The notes under the pieces: model-generated
What the model saw: only the letters and a program-made list of their open reading frames with translations
The model's database searches: none
Told to the model about the DNA's origin: nothing
Position numbers and translations under genes: made by a program
Assembly (NCBI GenBank): GCA_001698425.1
Contig: MBRE01000022.1
Location: 88,434 to 152,433 of the forward strand
Source: Oscillatoriales cyanobacterium USR001
Lineage (GTDB): Bacteria > Cyanobacteriota > Cyanobacteriia > Cyanobacteriales > Microcoleaceae
Direction of reading: 5' to 3'
Length of the DNA stretch: 64,000 bases
Shown: positions 28,610 to 36,383 of the stretch, piece after piece
Layout: each line of letters begins with the position of its first letter
How positions within the stretch are numbered: the first letter of the stretch is position 1

Positions 28610-29041
28610 TCAAACTACCCAGATGTCGTACTCCTCCCCCAACCTTCGTATAAGCGCCTCATCTGCAAATTGCTCTTCAGTCATATTTGCCATTTGCTCA
28701 AGATAATTCTCAAACCCCCCAGGACTGAATATCGTGATCAGTCGAGCCCCTTTTTCACTTATGACTTCATGGGTGACATTTGGCGGAATAGTTATCGTCA
28801 TTCCACTCGAAGCAACAACAGTTTCATCTTTGAAATTGAAAGTCGCCTCACCATCAAGAATGTAGAATATTTCCGTCATTTTCTTGTGGTAGTGCCACGC
28901 AAGATGGAATCCAGGTTTTAGGGTGTCTTCTACCATCGTTAAGCGTCCATCTGTACAATCGCAATTTGTTTTCACACAGATCCGATCGTTTGCCCAATCA
29001 TAGCTTTTGCCACCACCTAATTCGATTATTTGTTGCTTCAT
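28610..29041 (-). CDS. Cupin domain protein
   Basis: A 143-residue single cupin. Motif 1 is HYHKKMTEIFYILDGEATF (H-x-H-(x)5-E-(x)5-G, metal ligands), motif 2 is PPNVTHEVISEKG with its His. Metal centre intact, so it could be an enzyme or small-molecule binder; substrate unknown. Soluble. It is followed by the small hypothetical gene and preceded by a short ATTGGTAATTGGT repeat (29049-29087) that sits directly upstream of the start. Confidence 0.85.
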   Translation of the reverse strand: MKQQIIELGGGKSYDWANDRICVKTNCDCTDGRLTMVEDTLKPGFHLAWHYHKKMTEIFYILDGEATFNFKDETVVASSGMTITIPPNVTHEVISEKGARLITIFSPGGFENYLEQMANMTEEQFADEALIRRLGEEYDIWVV

Positions 29042-29048
29042 AAAAAAT

Positions 29049-29087
29049 AGTTGGTAATTGGTAATTGGTCATTGGTCATTGGTAGGT
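29049..29087. repeat. TTGGTAA/TTGGTCA short tandem repeat
   Basis: Five units of TTGGTAA/TTGGTCA-type 7-mers lie between the cupin gene and the next gene. They are the reverse complement of the ACCAATT tract before holB, so both belong to the same STRR family. Confidence 0.75.
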
Positions 29088-29112
29088 ATTTACCTAGCAA
29101 TTAGGAAGTTAA

Positions 29113-29562
29113 TTAATCCGGTTGACGCTCAATAGTCGCCTCCATTGCGCTCGTCAGGTAATGGCCAGCCATCAAACCACTACATTGATAATATTTATTA
29201 TCATTAACCCAGTGCAAAGTCTCAAAACCAGTACGACGTTGGCGCTCGTCTCCTAAAACCCAATAACGTTGGATAATAGATTGAGGAGCAATCCAGCCTT
29301 CACCCTCAACTCTGCCAAGTTCGCTGTGTTGGAGGACAAAAGTAAACTGCCGTTCGTCGCTATCGAGATGACCCCGGTACTGCAAAATAATCTCTTCGCG
29401 ATCGCCTCCGGGAAACACAAGCTTTGTTACCATACTGAACCAATCTGTGCGGTTCCAGCTTACTAAAGTTTTCCCTTTGACCGTAATTGGCAATCCATTG
29501 CGCTCTATCCAACTGCCTTCGAGCGCCCATTGCCCTGATTCCATTAAAAAGGTATGAGCCAC
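29113..29562 (-). CDS. Conserved hypothetical protein, possible small beta-barrel (lipocalin-like)
   Basis: A 149-residue protein of alternating strands: FLMESGQWALEGSWIERNGL, LVSWNRTDWFSMVTKL, EEIILQYRGHL, FTFVLQHSELGRVEGEGWI, IIQRYWVLGDERQRRTGFE and a C-terminal HYLTSAMEATIERQPD. This resembles small DUF1579-like or fatty-acid-binding-like barrels of cyanobacteria. No motif gives a function. It precedes anmK on the same strand with a 76-base gap. Confidence 0.6.
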   Translation of the reverse strand: MAHTFLMESGQWALEGSWIERNGLPITVKGKTLVSWNRTDWFSMVTKLVFPGGDREEIILQYRGHLDSDERQFTFVLQHSELGRVEGEGWIAPQSIIQRYWVLGDERQRRTGFETLHWVNDNKYYQCSGLMAGHYLTSAMEATIERQPD

Positions 29563-29638
29563 AATATCCTATGCTTTTCGTGCTGGCTACAAAGCTGATG
29601 CAACAAATAACCAAGGTCTCCCTTGAAATTCTATGCTA

Positions 29639-30874
29639 TCACGCCTGATTGTACTGACAATTATTAATTTCTCCTAAAAGTACGCTGGCAAATGCGCCTG
29701 TAACTTCTGGGAGATTACCTGGAACTCCACAACTACGCCAATAAGCTAACACCGCAAAGGCGATCGCTTCTTTGAAATCTGCATTCAACCCCGCTTCTGA
29801 GGTTGTCAACACTTCCGCAGGCGCTAACTGAGCTTGCAACCTTTCTTTTAAATATAGATTACGACTACCTCCTCCACACAACAAAACTTGATCTGGGATC
29901 TGTGGTAAAAAGTTACGGTAACTATGAGCAATGGAAACCGCAGTTAATTCCACTAAAGTAGCCAACAAATCGGCCGGAGTCAAATTTTCGCTTTTTGCTT
30001 CAGCGAGACACCCCTGAAAATAATCCCAGCCAAATAATTCTCTACCGGTAGATTTAGGCGGTCGTTGCAGGAAAAACTCTTGCTGTAACCATTGATCTAC
30101 TAAAGCTAAACAGGGAGTGCCACTTTTTGCCCAAGCTCCATCTCGATCGTAAGTTTTTGTGCCACCAGAAAAGTGCTCTACTGCCAAATCTAACAAACTA
30201 TTTCCAGGTCCAGTATCCCATCCCAAAATACCCGATCCCCACTCTGGGCTTCTGGGATTTATTTCCCCTTCTTTTTCTTCACTCTTTTTTGGCGGTAAAT
30301 AAGTGACATTGCCAATACCTCCCAAATTTTGCACGCACCGATTATAGGTAGGATGACGCAATAAATAAGCATCAACAATTGATACTAATGGTGCTCCTTG
30401 ACCACCCGCCGCAATATCAGCGACTCGAAAATTACTTACAGTAGTAATTCCTGTTAAATAAGCAATTAAAGCCCCGCGTCCTAGTTGCAAGCTATAACCT
30501 AAAGTATTTTGAGTTTCAAGTCTTAATTCGGTGGTAATTTCTTTTGTTGTTTGGTGATTTTTGGGCGGCCGATGATAGACTGTTTGACCGTGTGAGCCAA
30601 TTAGTTCTGCTTTACCATACTTATCTTGAATTGTCAATGCTGCCTGGGAAAATTCGATCGCGATCGCATCATCTAACTGAGCTAGTTCTGCCATATTCAG
30701 AGAACTTCCGCTACAAACTGCCAAGATTTGCGATCGCAAATCCGCCGGATATGGGTAAGTAATTCCTCCCACAAGTTCGACTTTTAAATCCCTTTTTGTC
30801 CCCGAAATATCTACCAATGCAGCATCAATACCATCTACAGAAGTGCCGCTAATTAAACCGATTGCGCGAACCAT
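29639..30874 (-). CDS. anmK: Anhydro-N-acetylmuramic acid kinase
   Basis: AnmK phosphorylates and opens 1,6-anhydro-MurNAc from peptidoglycan turnover, using ATP, to give MurNAc-6-phosphate. Motifs: [18 protein letters not shown] at the N-terminus, [20 protein letters not shown] and [25 protein letters not shown]. At 411 residues it is slightly long, because of a polar insert after VTYLPP ([15 protein letters not shown]). The ATG at 30874 is separated from a 17-18-fold heptamer array by only a few bases, so its leader has no recognisable ribosome site. Confidence 0.93.
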   Translation of the reverse strand: MVRAIGLISGTSVDGIDAALVDISGTKRDLKVELVGGITYPYPADLRSQILAVCSGSSLNMAELAQLDDAIAIEFSQAALTIQDKYGKAELIGSHGQTVYHRPPKNHQTTKEITTELRLETQNTLGYSLQLGRGALIAYLTGITTVSNFRVADIAAGGQGAPLVSIVDAYLLRHPTYNRCVQNLGGIGNVTYLPPKKSEEKEGEINPRSPEWGSGILGWDTGPGNSLLDLAVEHFSGGTKTYDRDGAWAKSGTPCLALVDQWLQQEFFLQRPPKSTGRELFGWDYFQGCLAEAKSENLTPADLLATLVELTAVSIAHSYRNFLPQIPDQVLLCGGGSRNLYLKERLQAQLAPAEVLTTSEAGLNADFKEAIAFAVLAYWRSCGVPGNLPEVTGAFASVLLGEINNCQYNQA

Positions 30875-30876
30875 AG

Positions 30877-31002
30877 TTGTTATTTGTTATTTGTTATTTG
30901 TTATTTGTTATTTGTTATTTGTTATTTGTTATTTGTTATTTGTTATTTGTTATTTGTTATTTGTTATTTGTTATTTGTTATTTGTTATTTGTTATTTGTT
31001 AT
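30877..31002. repeat. Heptamer tandem array TTATTTG at the anmK start
   Basis: The unit TTATTTG repeats perfectly about 17-18 times in 125 bases. It begins 3 bases from the anmK ATG and ends at a 94-base dispersed repeat. On the anmK strand the leader reads AACAAAT over and over, with no Shine-Dalgarno motif. A 7-base unit changes spacing by non-multiples of three, so length variation could alter promoter or start context. Confidence 0.95.
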
Positions 31003-31096
31003 CGGGGCGGGTTTTTGAAGATTTTGTCGAATTGCGGTGATTGTTGGCGAACCCGCCCCTACCCAAACTGTTGCAAACTTTTTTAGAAATGGTATA
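31003..31096. repeat. Dispersed inverted-repeat element, copy A (second copy at 39755-39846)
   Basis: Starts CGGGGCGGGTT and, after about 40 bases, has AACCCGCCCCTACC, then AAACTGTTGC and TGGTATA. The GGGGCGGGTT/AACCCGCCCC arms form a 10-base stem. A very similar sequence lies at 39755-39846 after proS, so it is a dispersed family. Confidence 0.8.
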
Positions 31097-31146
31097 ACAA
31101 CTAACAACTAACAACTAACAACTAACAACTAACAACTAACAATTAA
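31097..31146. repeat. AACAACT short tandem repeat
   Basis: Units of CTAACAA repeat about six times between the dispersed element and the PP2C stop. The same heptamer family, as TTAGTTG, occurs at 63822-63855. Confidence 0.8.
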
Positions 31147-31149
31147 CCA

Positions 31150-31884
31150 TTATTTAAGTAAATCAAAGGCCACAATCACCACCGTAATATTATCGCGACC
31201 ACCCTTTTCCTTAGCAGCATCCACCAAAGTCGTCGCCGCCATTTCACAAGCCCGAATTGATTTCAAAGGCGAAGCAATTAAGGCATCCGAAAGTTCCTCC
31301 GTCAAACCATCACTACATAACAGTAAGCGATCGCCTGGTTGCACATCCATCGGTGCAATATCAATATCGCCCAAATCTTCACGGCCCAAACACTGGGACA
31401 AAACGTGCCGCCAAGGATGAACCTTAGCCTGTTCGGGAGTCAAAGCATTTCTCTTCACCGCCTGAGCCACCCAAGTCTGATCCTCAGTAATTTGCACAAA
31501 ATCAGCACCCCTAAGCCGATACAAGCGAGAATCACCAATATTCGCACACCAGGGTTTTCCCTCATCTCGAAAAATAGCTGCTACTGCCGTAGTTCCCATA
31601 TCGGAGCGTTCTGGATGACCTTGCTGATCCTCTAAAATTGCCTGATTAGCCGCTAAAAAAGCCTTATGCAGCAATTCTGGAGTTTCCAGGGGATCGTTCC
31701 AATGTTTATTAAAATATAGCTGTATTGCCTGAGTAGCCAGCTTACTAGCTTCCTGGCCGCCCGCGTGTCCTCCCATACCATCAGCCACTATGAAGAATCG
31801 CCCCTCCGGGTCGATATGATAAGAGTCTTGATTGACGGCACGAACCAGTCCCGTGTCCGTCTTACCTGCGAAAGAGCGTTTCAT
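31150..31884 (-). CDS. PP2C-family Ser/Thr protein phosphatase
   Basis: A 244-residue Stp-type metal-dependent phosphatase: KTDTGLVRAVNQDSYHID (first metal region), VADGMGGHAGGQEAS (DGMGGH, two metal ligands), GTTAVAAIF, GDSRLYRL, CSDGLTEELSD and GGRDNITVVIV. All Asp ligands are present. Such enzymes remove phosphate from Ser/Thr, often opposing bacterial Ser/Thr kinases. Cytoplasmic. It follows anmK's leader region on the same strand. Confidence 0.95.
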   Translation of the reverse strand: MKRSFAGKTDTGLVRAVNQDSYHIDPEGRFFIVADGMGGHAGGQEASKLATQAIQLYFNKHWNDPLETPELLHKAFLAANQAILEDQQGHPERSDMGTTAVAAIFRDEGKPWCANIGDSRLYRLRGADFVQITEDQTWVAQAVKRNALTPEQAKVHPWRHVLSQCLGREDLGDIDIAPMDVQPGDRLLLCSDGLTEELSDALIASPLKSIRACEMAATTLVDAAKEKGGRDNITVVIVAFDLLK

Positions 31885-32161
31885 AGATTGGCAATGGAAA
31901 TCATAAAACTGAAAAATGAGCTTGACAGGTAAAATTTTAAGCCCTGCCTACTCAATTATAAATTGTAGATGTCATTATTTCCAAATTCTCTTTTGCTTGC
32001 AGCGACAAGTCTCACGGATTGGTTTTCGACCACCAGGTTTCCCTGCCAATGACCAGATTTCTTCGCCAATTTTTCAGGATGTTGGTAGCTTGAGAACCTT
32101 GTCCTGTAAAGCTTTTGGGTATATTTGTCACCCCCTGAAGGACAGTTGTGTAAGTCCTATT

Positions 32162-32263
32162 TCAGTCATCATAGTGAAATCGACAACTCAAAATGATGAT
32201 TTCAGTGTCAGTCACTGCATACACTAAACGATGCTCATCCGTAATTCGTCGCGACCAATATCC
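32162..32263 (-). pseudogene. yoeB-like fragment: Truncated YoeB/Txe toxin remnant
   Basis: Reading the minus strand from 32263, a 33-codon frame encodes [19 protein letters not shown], then [14 protein letters not shown] and TGA at 32162-32164. This closely follows the C-terminal 31 residues of E. coli YoeB ([20 protein letters not shown]... CRYHY), including the catalytic Arg and His region. The first 50 or so YoeB residues, with the catalytic Glu46, are missing and no start codon exists. The fragment begins 3 bases after the antitoxin stop codon, exactly where a toxin gene would follow. I infer an internal deletion that removed the toxin front. Confidence 0.75.
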
Positions 32264-32265
32264 GC

Positions 32266-32559
32266 TCAGTAGGAGCGAATGTTATATTCTTCATTCCATT
32301 CCTCAAGCGTAAAACTGACCAGGTTGGTCTTTGTTTCGAGGTTTTGAATAGCCGTCATTAAGTGGTAACGATTGGCTTCTGTAGACAGCAAATATTCTGT
32401 CGCATCTTGAGAAATAGATTGGTTTGTATTTGTCTCAATACCATCTTGCTCAACTAAAACAATCACTTCAACAACCGTTCCTTCTGCTAACTCAGAAGTT
32501 TGAATCTCGATTTTGCCATCCTTGCCAACGACCACTTGCTGTTTAATGCCACTTAACAC
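32266..32559 (-). CDS. Antitoxin (Phd/YefM-like, type II TA)
   Basis: A 97-residue protein from GTG 32559, with GAGGG upstream. The N-terminal part ([34 protein letters not shown]) is a dimerisation/DNA-binding-like strand pattern, and the C-terminal part ([20 protein letters not shown]) matches the Phd/YefM-type helix that binds and neutralises YoeB. Its stop is 3 bases before a YoeB remnant. It may survive as an orphan antitoxin or solitary repressor. The exact family is inferred partly from the neighbour. Confidence 0.65.
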   Translation of the reverse strand: MLSGIKQQVVVGKDGKIEIQTSELAEGTVVEVIVLVEQDGIETNTNQSISQDATEYLLSTEANRYHLMTAIQNLETKTNLVSFTLEEWNEEYNIRSY

Positions 32560-32640
32560 GATCGAACCCTCATGGTGTTAGATATCAAATTACCCCCTAA
32601 TCTCCTTACGCTTAAAATTTTAGACCGGGGGAATGTCAAT

Positions 32641-34512
32641 TTAAGATATTCGTTCGACTCGATCGATTCGATCGAGCCTGCGGAGTTGTCGCCACAAAAT
32701 AAAACCCATACCCACAGCCAACAAACTCACTAGAACTGCTAACCAGATGCGATCGAAGACAAACAAAATTGTCGCGGATAAAATAAAAGTCCCGAATAGC
32801 AGAGTGTAGTTAGTTGCCATCTGTACGATACTCAATCTGCGTAATAGTCGATCGGTTTCCGAGGCGCGGACACGGACACGAATATCACCTTGATCTAATT
32901 TATCAATAGTTTCCTCAATCCGGCGAGGTAAACCCAAGGCGGTTGAACTTACCTGAGCAGCTTGGCGGCCAAGCTCATTAAAAATGCTACTGGTTGTATC
33001 TTGGGGATTTCCACTTTTCATCAGTTCCATAGCAAATGGCTGTGCCACCTCCATAAAATTGAACTTCGGGTCTAAACCTCTACCGACTCCTTCAATGGTT
33101 GAAAAAGCTCGCATGACAAAGGTAAAAGTTGCAGGAAAGCGAAAGGGTTGATCGTAGGCTATTTCATAGAGATCGTCGGTAATTTTAGTTACAGATTGAG
33201 CCTCGAAAGGCTTATCCATAAAGTTATCCAGCATGAACTGGATCGATCGCCGCACGGGTCCCATATCGCCTGTAGGTACTAATGCTCCTAAGTTAATTAA
33301 GGAGTCAATAATCCTTTGTCCATCTTTAGAAGCAATGCCGTAGAGAGTTTCCATTAGTCCTTCTCGGACGTTAGCTTCAATGATTCCCATCATGCCAAAG
33401 TCATAGAAAATTAGCCCTCCTTGGGCGCTGACGGCGATATTTCCGGGGTGAGGATCGGCGTGGAAAAAGCCATCATTAAGTAACTGTTGCAGATAGGCTT
33501 TAGCTCCCATTTGGGCGATCGCGGAACGATCTAATCCGGCGGCTTCTAAGGCCTCATAGTTACTAATTTTAATCCCTGGCAAATATTCTAAAGTCAACAC
33601 TCGCGGAGCGGCATATCGCCAGTAAACTCGCGGTACTTGTACCCAATCAAAGGCACGAAAATTCCGGCGAAAAGTATCAGCATTTCTGCCTTCATTGAGA
33701 TAGTCAATTTCTAGCCACAAAATGCGACAACATTCCTCATAAATTCCCATCCAATCGCGGCCGCGTCCCCATTTCGGATGGTTTTGAAAATAACGGGCAA
33801 TTCCTTTAAGAATTTCTAGGTCAATTTCAAACAGTTTCCGCAATCCAGGGCGCTGTACTTTTACTACAACTTCTTGACCAGAATGGAGTTGAGCTTTGTG
33901 GACTTGACCTAAACTGGCGGCGGCCAAAGGTATGGCATCGAAGTTCTGGAAAAGTTCTGTAATTGGCCGACCTAAATCTTGTTGGACGATCGTTTCTACC
34001 TGCTCGAAACTAAAAGCAGGAACTCGATCTTGCAGTTGGGAAAGTTCCTCGACGTATTCTGTGGGAAATAAATCCGCCCGCGTCGAGAATAATTGCCCGA
34101 CTTTAATAAAGGTTGGCCCTAGATCCAGAAGTCTTTCTCGCACCCAGGCTGCTTGTATGCGTCGTCTGGTGTTTTTCTTTTCTTCAGTAACACCTTGCCG
34201 ATAGCTCCAATCTTTGCTGTCTAGCCATAGCCAACTTAGCCAGGTTAAAACAAAGGCCCAAATGTCGATGAAGCGGCGGTTACGAGAGTAGTTTTCTCGA
34301 TTCCAGCGGTAGGATTTATTCCGATCTGGTTTGCCGGCAATTTTGGGATCTAGGTTAATGCCAGCACGCTTCGCGCTGCGCTTGTGGATCGGGTCGTCAT
34401 CAAAGAGAGCAGACACTTGGGTTTCCAAATTGGTTTTTTCAGTTTGTTGACCAATAATGACTCTACTACAAACGGCTGCGGTAGGCATTGAGTTCGGATC
34501 TAACGAGGGCAA
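32641..34512 (-). CDS. AarF/ABC1/UbiB family atypical kinase
   Basis: A 623-residue UbiB-type protein kinase-like fold, needed in cyanobacteria and plastids for prenylquinone metabolism or membrane homeostasis. Motifs: FIKVGQLFSTRADL (KxGQ), PLAAASLGQVHKAQL (A-rich loop), VVVKVQRPG, FFHADPHPGNIAVS (catalytic-loop Asp/Asn), and YDFGMMG (DFG). Two C-terminal transmembrane helices close the protein (TLLFGTFILSATILFVF and LAVLVSLLAVGMGFIL). Its start overlaps the end of the DUF6825-like gene by 47 bases; ATG 34512 or 34488 are both possible. Soluble kinase part faces the cytoplasm. Confidence 0.93.
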   Translation of the reverse strand: MPSLDPNSMPTAAVCSRVIIGQQTEKTNLETQVSALFDDDPIHKRSAKRAGINLDPKIAGKPDRNKSYRWNRENYSRNRRFIDIWAFVLTWLSWLWLDSKDWSYRQGVTEEKKNTRRRIQAAWVRERLLDLGPTFIKVGQLFSTRADLFPTEYVEELSQLQDRVPAFSFEQVETIVQQDLGRPITELFQNFDAIPLAAASLGQVHKAQLHSGQEVVVKVQRPGLRKLFEIDLEILKGIARYFQNHPKWGRGRDWMGIYEECCRILWLEIDYLNEGRNADTFRRNFRAFDWVQVPRVYWRYAAPRVLTLEYLPGIKISNYEALEAAGLDRSAIAQMGAKAYLQQLLNDGFFHADPHPGNIAVSAQGGLIFYDFGMMGIIEANVREGLMETLYGIASKDGQRIIDSLINLGALVPTGDMGPVRRSIQFMLDNFMDKPFEAQSVTKITDDLYEIAYDQPFRFPATFTFVMRAFSTIEGVGRGLDPKFNFMEVAQPFAMELMKSGNPQDTTSSIFNELGRQAAQVSSTALGLPRRIEETIDKLDQGDIRVRVRASETDRLLRRLSIVQMATNYTLLFGTFILSATILFVFDRIWLAVLVSLLAVGMGFILWRQLRRLDRIDRVERIS

Positions 34513-34789
34513 TTTCTGCCCTGAGTTGGTCGATGGTTGCTTGTAAGTCGGCTGGGGGTTGGGAGTCTATGTCTGCGATCGGGCTTTCCCGCGTTTGCAT
34601 GACTGCGGCGGTTTCTTTGTTGGCTCGTTCTTCGATGCGCTCGTAGAATTGCCGTAGGCGATCGCGTTGTTCGGCATCAAATTTACCAAGCTCGGCGAGG
34701 GCACCGGTTAATGCACTCTCTAGTTGCTCGTAGAGTGCTTCTGCAACTGCTCTGCCGACAAAAAAGGCATGAACTGGGGGTTTACTCAT
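34466..34789 (-). CDS. Small helical protein, DUF6825-like
   Basis: A 107-residue protein with a conserved start MSKPPVHAFFVGRAVAEALY, an acidic/basic helical centre (FDAEQRDRLRQFYERIEER) and a C-terminal coiled coil (DLQATIDQLRAEIALVRSEL). It is conserved in cyanobacteria; function unknown. It is upstream of the AarF kinase and overlaps its start by 47 bases, so the pair is co-transcribed and probably coupled, which ties this protein to the same membrane/quinone function by inference. Confidence 0.75.
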   Translation of the reverse strand: MSKPPVHAFFVGRAVAEALYEQLESALTGALAELGKFDAEQRDRLRQFYERIEERANKETAAVMQTRESPIADIDSQPPADLQATIDQLRAEIALVRSELNAYRSRL

Positions 34790-34910
34790 TTTTACTTAGG
34801 GCTTTCTCGCTTGCTTTTTGAGCTTGACATTCCCAGACACTACTGGGACAAGTTTAAATATAGCACGCTCTTCTGAATTTGGTAACTGTTAACTTTTAAC
34901 TCTTTCTTCT

Positions 34911-36191
34911 TTAGCTAATCCAAGTTTTGACAACTCTACCTGTAATTTGTTGATTTAACCAAGGAGTATTTACAGAAAGAGATTTAAGGGTTTTTGCTTC
35001 TACTTGCCAATTTTCTAAAGGATTAAATAAGGTTAATTCCGCAGATATTCCTGGTGTTACTGCCATCGGTTTTTGTCTTAAACAAATGGATGGTCCGGTG
35101 CTTAAAACTCTCCATAATTCTAAGGCAGTTAGTTCTCCTGTTGTCACTAAATTTTGCCAAAGTAAGGGTAAAGCTAATTCTAATCCGATCGCGCCTGGGG
35201 GAGCGTCGGCAAAGGCTACTGTTTTTTCTTCATAAGTATAAGGTCTATGGTCAATGGCGATCGCATCAATTACTCTCTCTTTTACGCCTTTAATTAATGC
35301 TAATCGATCGTTGGGGTTGCCCAAGGGTGGTTCTAAGCGTAAACTGGGATCGTAGGGACAAGAAAGATTATTTACTCCTCCGGCGATCGCATCGGTATTT
35401 AATAATAAGTGCATCCAAGTGGTGCTGGCAGTTACGGGTAAACCGCGCTTTTTAGCTGCTTGAATTAGAGCCACACTGCGAGCGCAGGAAACTCGCATAA
35501 TATGGGTAGGAGTACCAGTTGCTTCGACTAATTCTAATAAGGCTGCTAAGGCTGAAGTTTCGGCGATCGCAGGATTTCCTGGTAAGCCTAAAGTTATTGA
35601 TTGTACTCCCTCTCGCGCTACTCCATTACCTACTAAGAAGCGATCGCACGGCCAGAAAGCTACAGGTAAATTTAAAGGCTTAATATATTCCAACAAATAT
35701 CTTACTAGAGCTAGATTAGACAGCGGTAAACTATCAGTAAATCCCACCACCCCTGAATCCGCCAAATCTGCTAACTCTGCCATCTGTTGCCCTTCGATCG
35801 CCAAAGTTAAAGCACCCCAAAATTCAATTTTGGCTTTAACATTTAAAACTTTCGATTTGAGTCGCGATAAATTCCCTGGATTATCTAAAGGTGGCGCAGT
35901 TGTCGGCAAAATTGCTAACCGAGTAAAACCACCCGCCACCGCCGATTCAATCAAAGATTTTAGGGTTTCCCGTTCCTCAAAACCTGGTTCACCACTATGA
36001 CTATAAATATCAATTAAACCAGGACCTAAAACTAAACCTTTACAGTTTAAAACTTGAGCATTAATTGGCAATTCAGAAATATTTTCCTCAACTGCCTTAA
36101 TATTACCATCCTCAATCAAAACATCCGCAATTGTATCTGTTCCAGAAAGAGGATCGAGCACCCGGACTTTTTGCATTAATTCGCAATTCAT
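34911..36191 (-). CDS. pyrC: Dihydroorotase-like protein, metal site degenerate
   Basis: 426 residues from ATG 36191 (MNCELMQKVRVLDPLSGTDT); the longer frame to 36332 only adds translated GAAGGAA repeat (repeated LPSSLFH). Fold and motifs follow dihydroorotase: PGLIDIYSHSGEPGFEERE, TRLAILPTTAPP, SCARSVALIQAAK and AIDHRPYTYEEKT, APPGAIGLELALPLL. But the usual HxH metal motif (HVHLREPG) reads YSHSGEPG, TPHHLLL reads TWMHLLL, and DHAPH reads DHRPY; only the Asp and one or two His remain. This looks like a non-catalytic pseudo-dihydroorotase, as known beside aspartate carbamoyltransferase, though the pyrimidine name is usual. The 5' leader is repeat-rich. Confidence 0.82.
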   Translation of the reverse strand: MNCELMQKVRVLDPLSGTDTIADVLIEDGNIKAVEENISELPINAQVLNCKGLVLGPGLIDIYSHSGEPGFEERETLKSLIESAVAGGFTRLAILPTTAPPLDNPGNLSRLKSKVLNVKAKIEFWGALTLAIEGQQMAELADLADSGVVGFTDSLPLSNLALVRYLLEYIKPLNLPVAFWPCDRFLVGNGVAREGVQSITLGLPGNPAIAETSALAALLELVEATGTPTHIMRVSCARSVALIQAAKKRGLPVTASTTWMHLLLNTDAIAGGVNNLSCPYDPSLRLEPPLGNPNDRLALIKGVKERVIDAIAIDHRPYTYEEKTVAFADAPPGAIGLELALPLLWQNLVTTGELTALELWRVLSTGPSICLRQKPMAVTPGISAELTLFNPLENWQVEAKTLKSLSVNTPWLNQQITGRVVKTWIS

Positions 36192-36310
36192 AAATGAAGG
36201 AAGAAGGAAGAAGGAAGAGGGAAGATGGAAGAGGGAAGAGGGAAGATGGAAGAGGGAAGAGGGAAGATGGAAGATGGAAGAGGGAAGAAGGAAGAGGGAA
36301 GATGGAAGAA
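36192..36310. repeat. GGAAGAA/GGAAGAT/GGAAGAG tandem array upstream of the dihydroorotase-like gene
   Basis: About seventeen 7-base units of the GGAAGAx type run from 36192 to 36310. It is the reverse complement of the CTTCCTT tracts elsewhere. The tract sits immediately before the likely ATG (36191) of the dihydroorotase-like gene, so the leader contains purine-rich units on the opposite strand. Confidence 0.9.
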
Positions 36311-36330
36311 GCAACCAACTACCAAAAACC

Positions 36331-36380
36331 AACAGTTAACAATTAACAGTTAACAGTTAACAGTTAACAGTTAACAATTA
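36331..36380. repeat. AACAGTT short tandem repeat
   Basis: Seven-base AACAGTT/AACAATT units repeat about six times. It lies after the histidine phosphatase stop codon (on the minus strand) and is the reverse complement of the TTAACTG tracts at 23925 and 56447. Confidence 0.85.
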
Positions 36381-36383
36381 AAA

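Noticed and set aside
30877..31002. Heptamer array considered as a CRISPR array
   Set aside because: There are no spacers between repeat units, only 7-base tandem units; no cas gene lies nearby.
30843..31086. Two plus-strand frames translating the heptamer array (repeated FVICYLL)
   Set aside because: They are just translations of TTATTTG repeats, with no protein-like pattern or ribosome site.
31916..32227. Plus-strand frame of 103 residues
   Set aside because: It is antisense to the YoeB remnant and has no protein-like signature.
36112..36318. Minus-strand frame with repeated FHLPSSL
   Set aside because: It translates the GGAAGAx repeat; it also overlaps the real dihydroorotase start.
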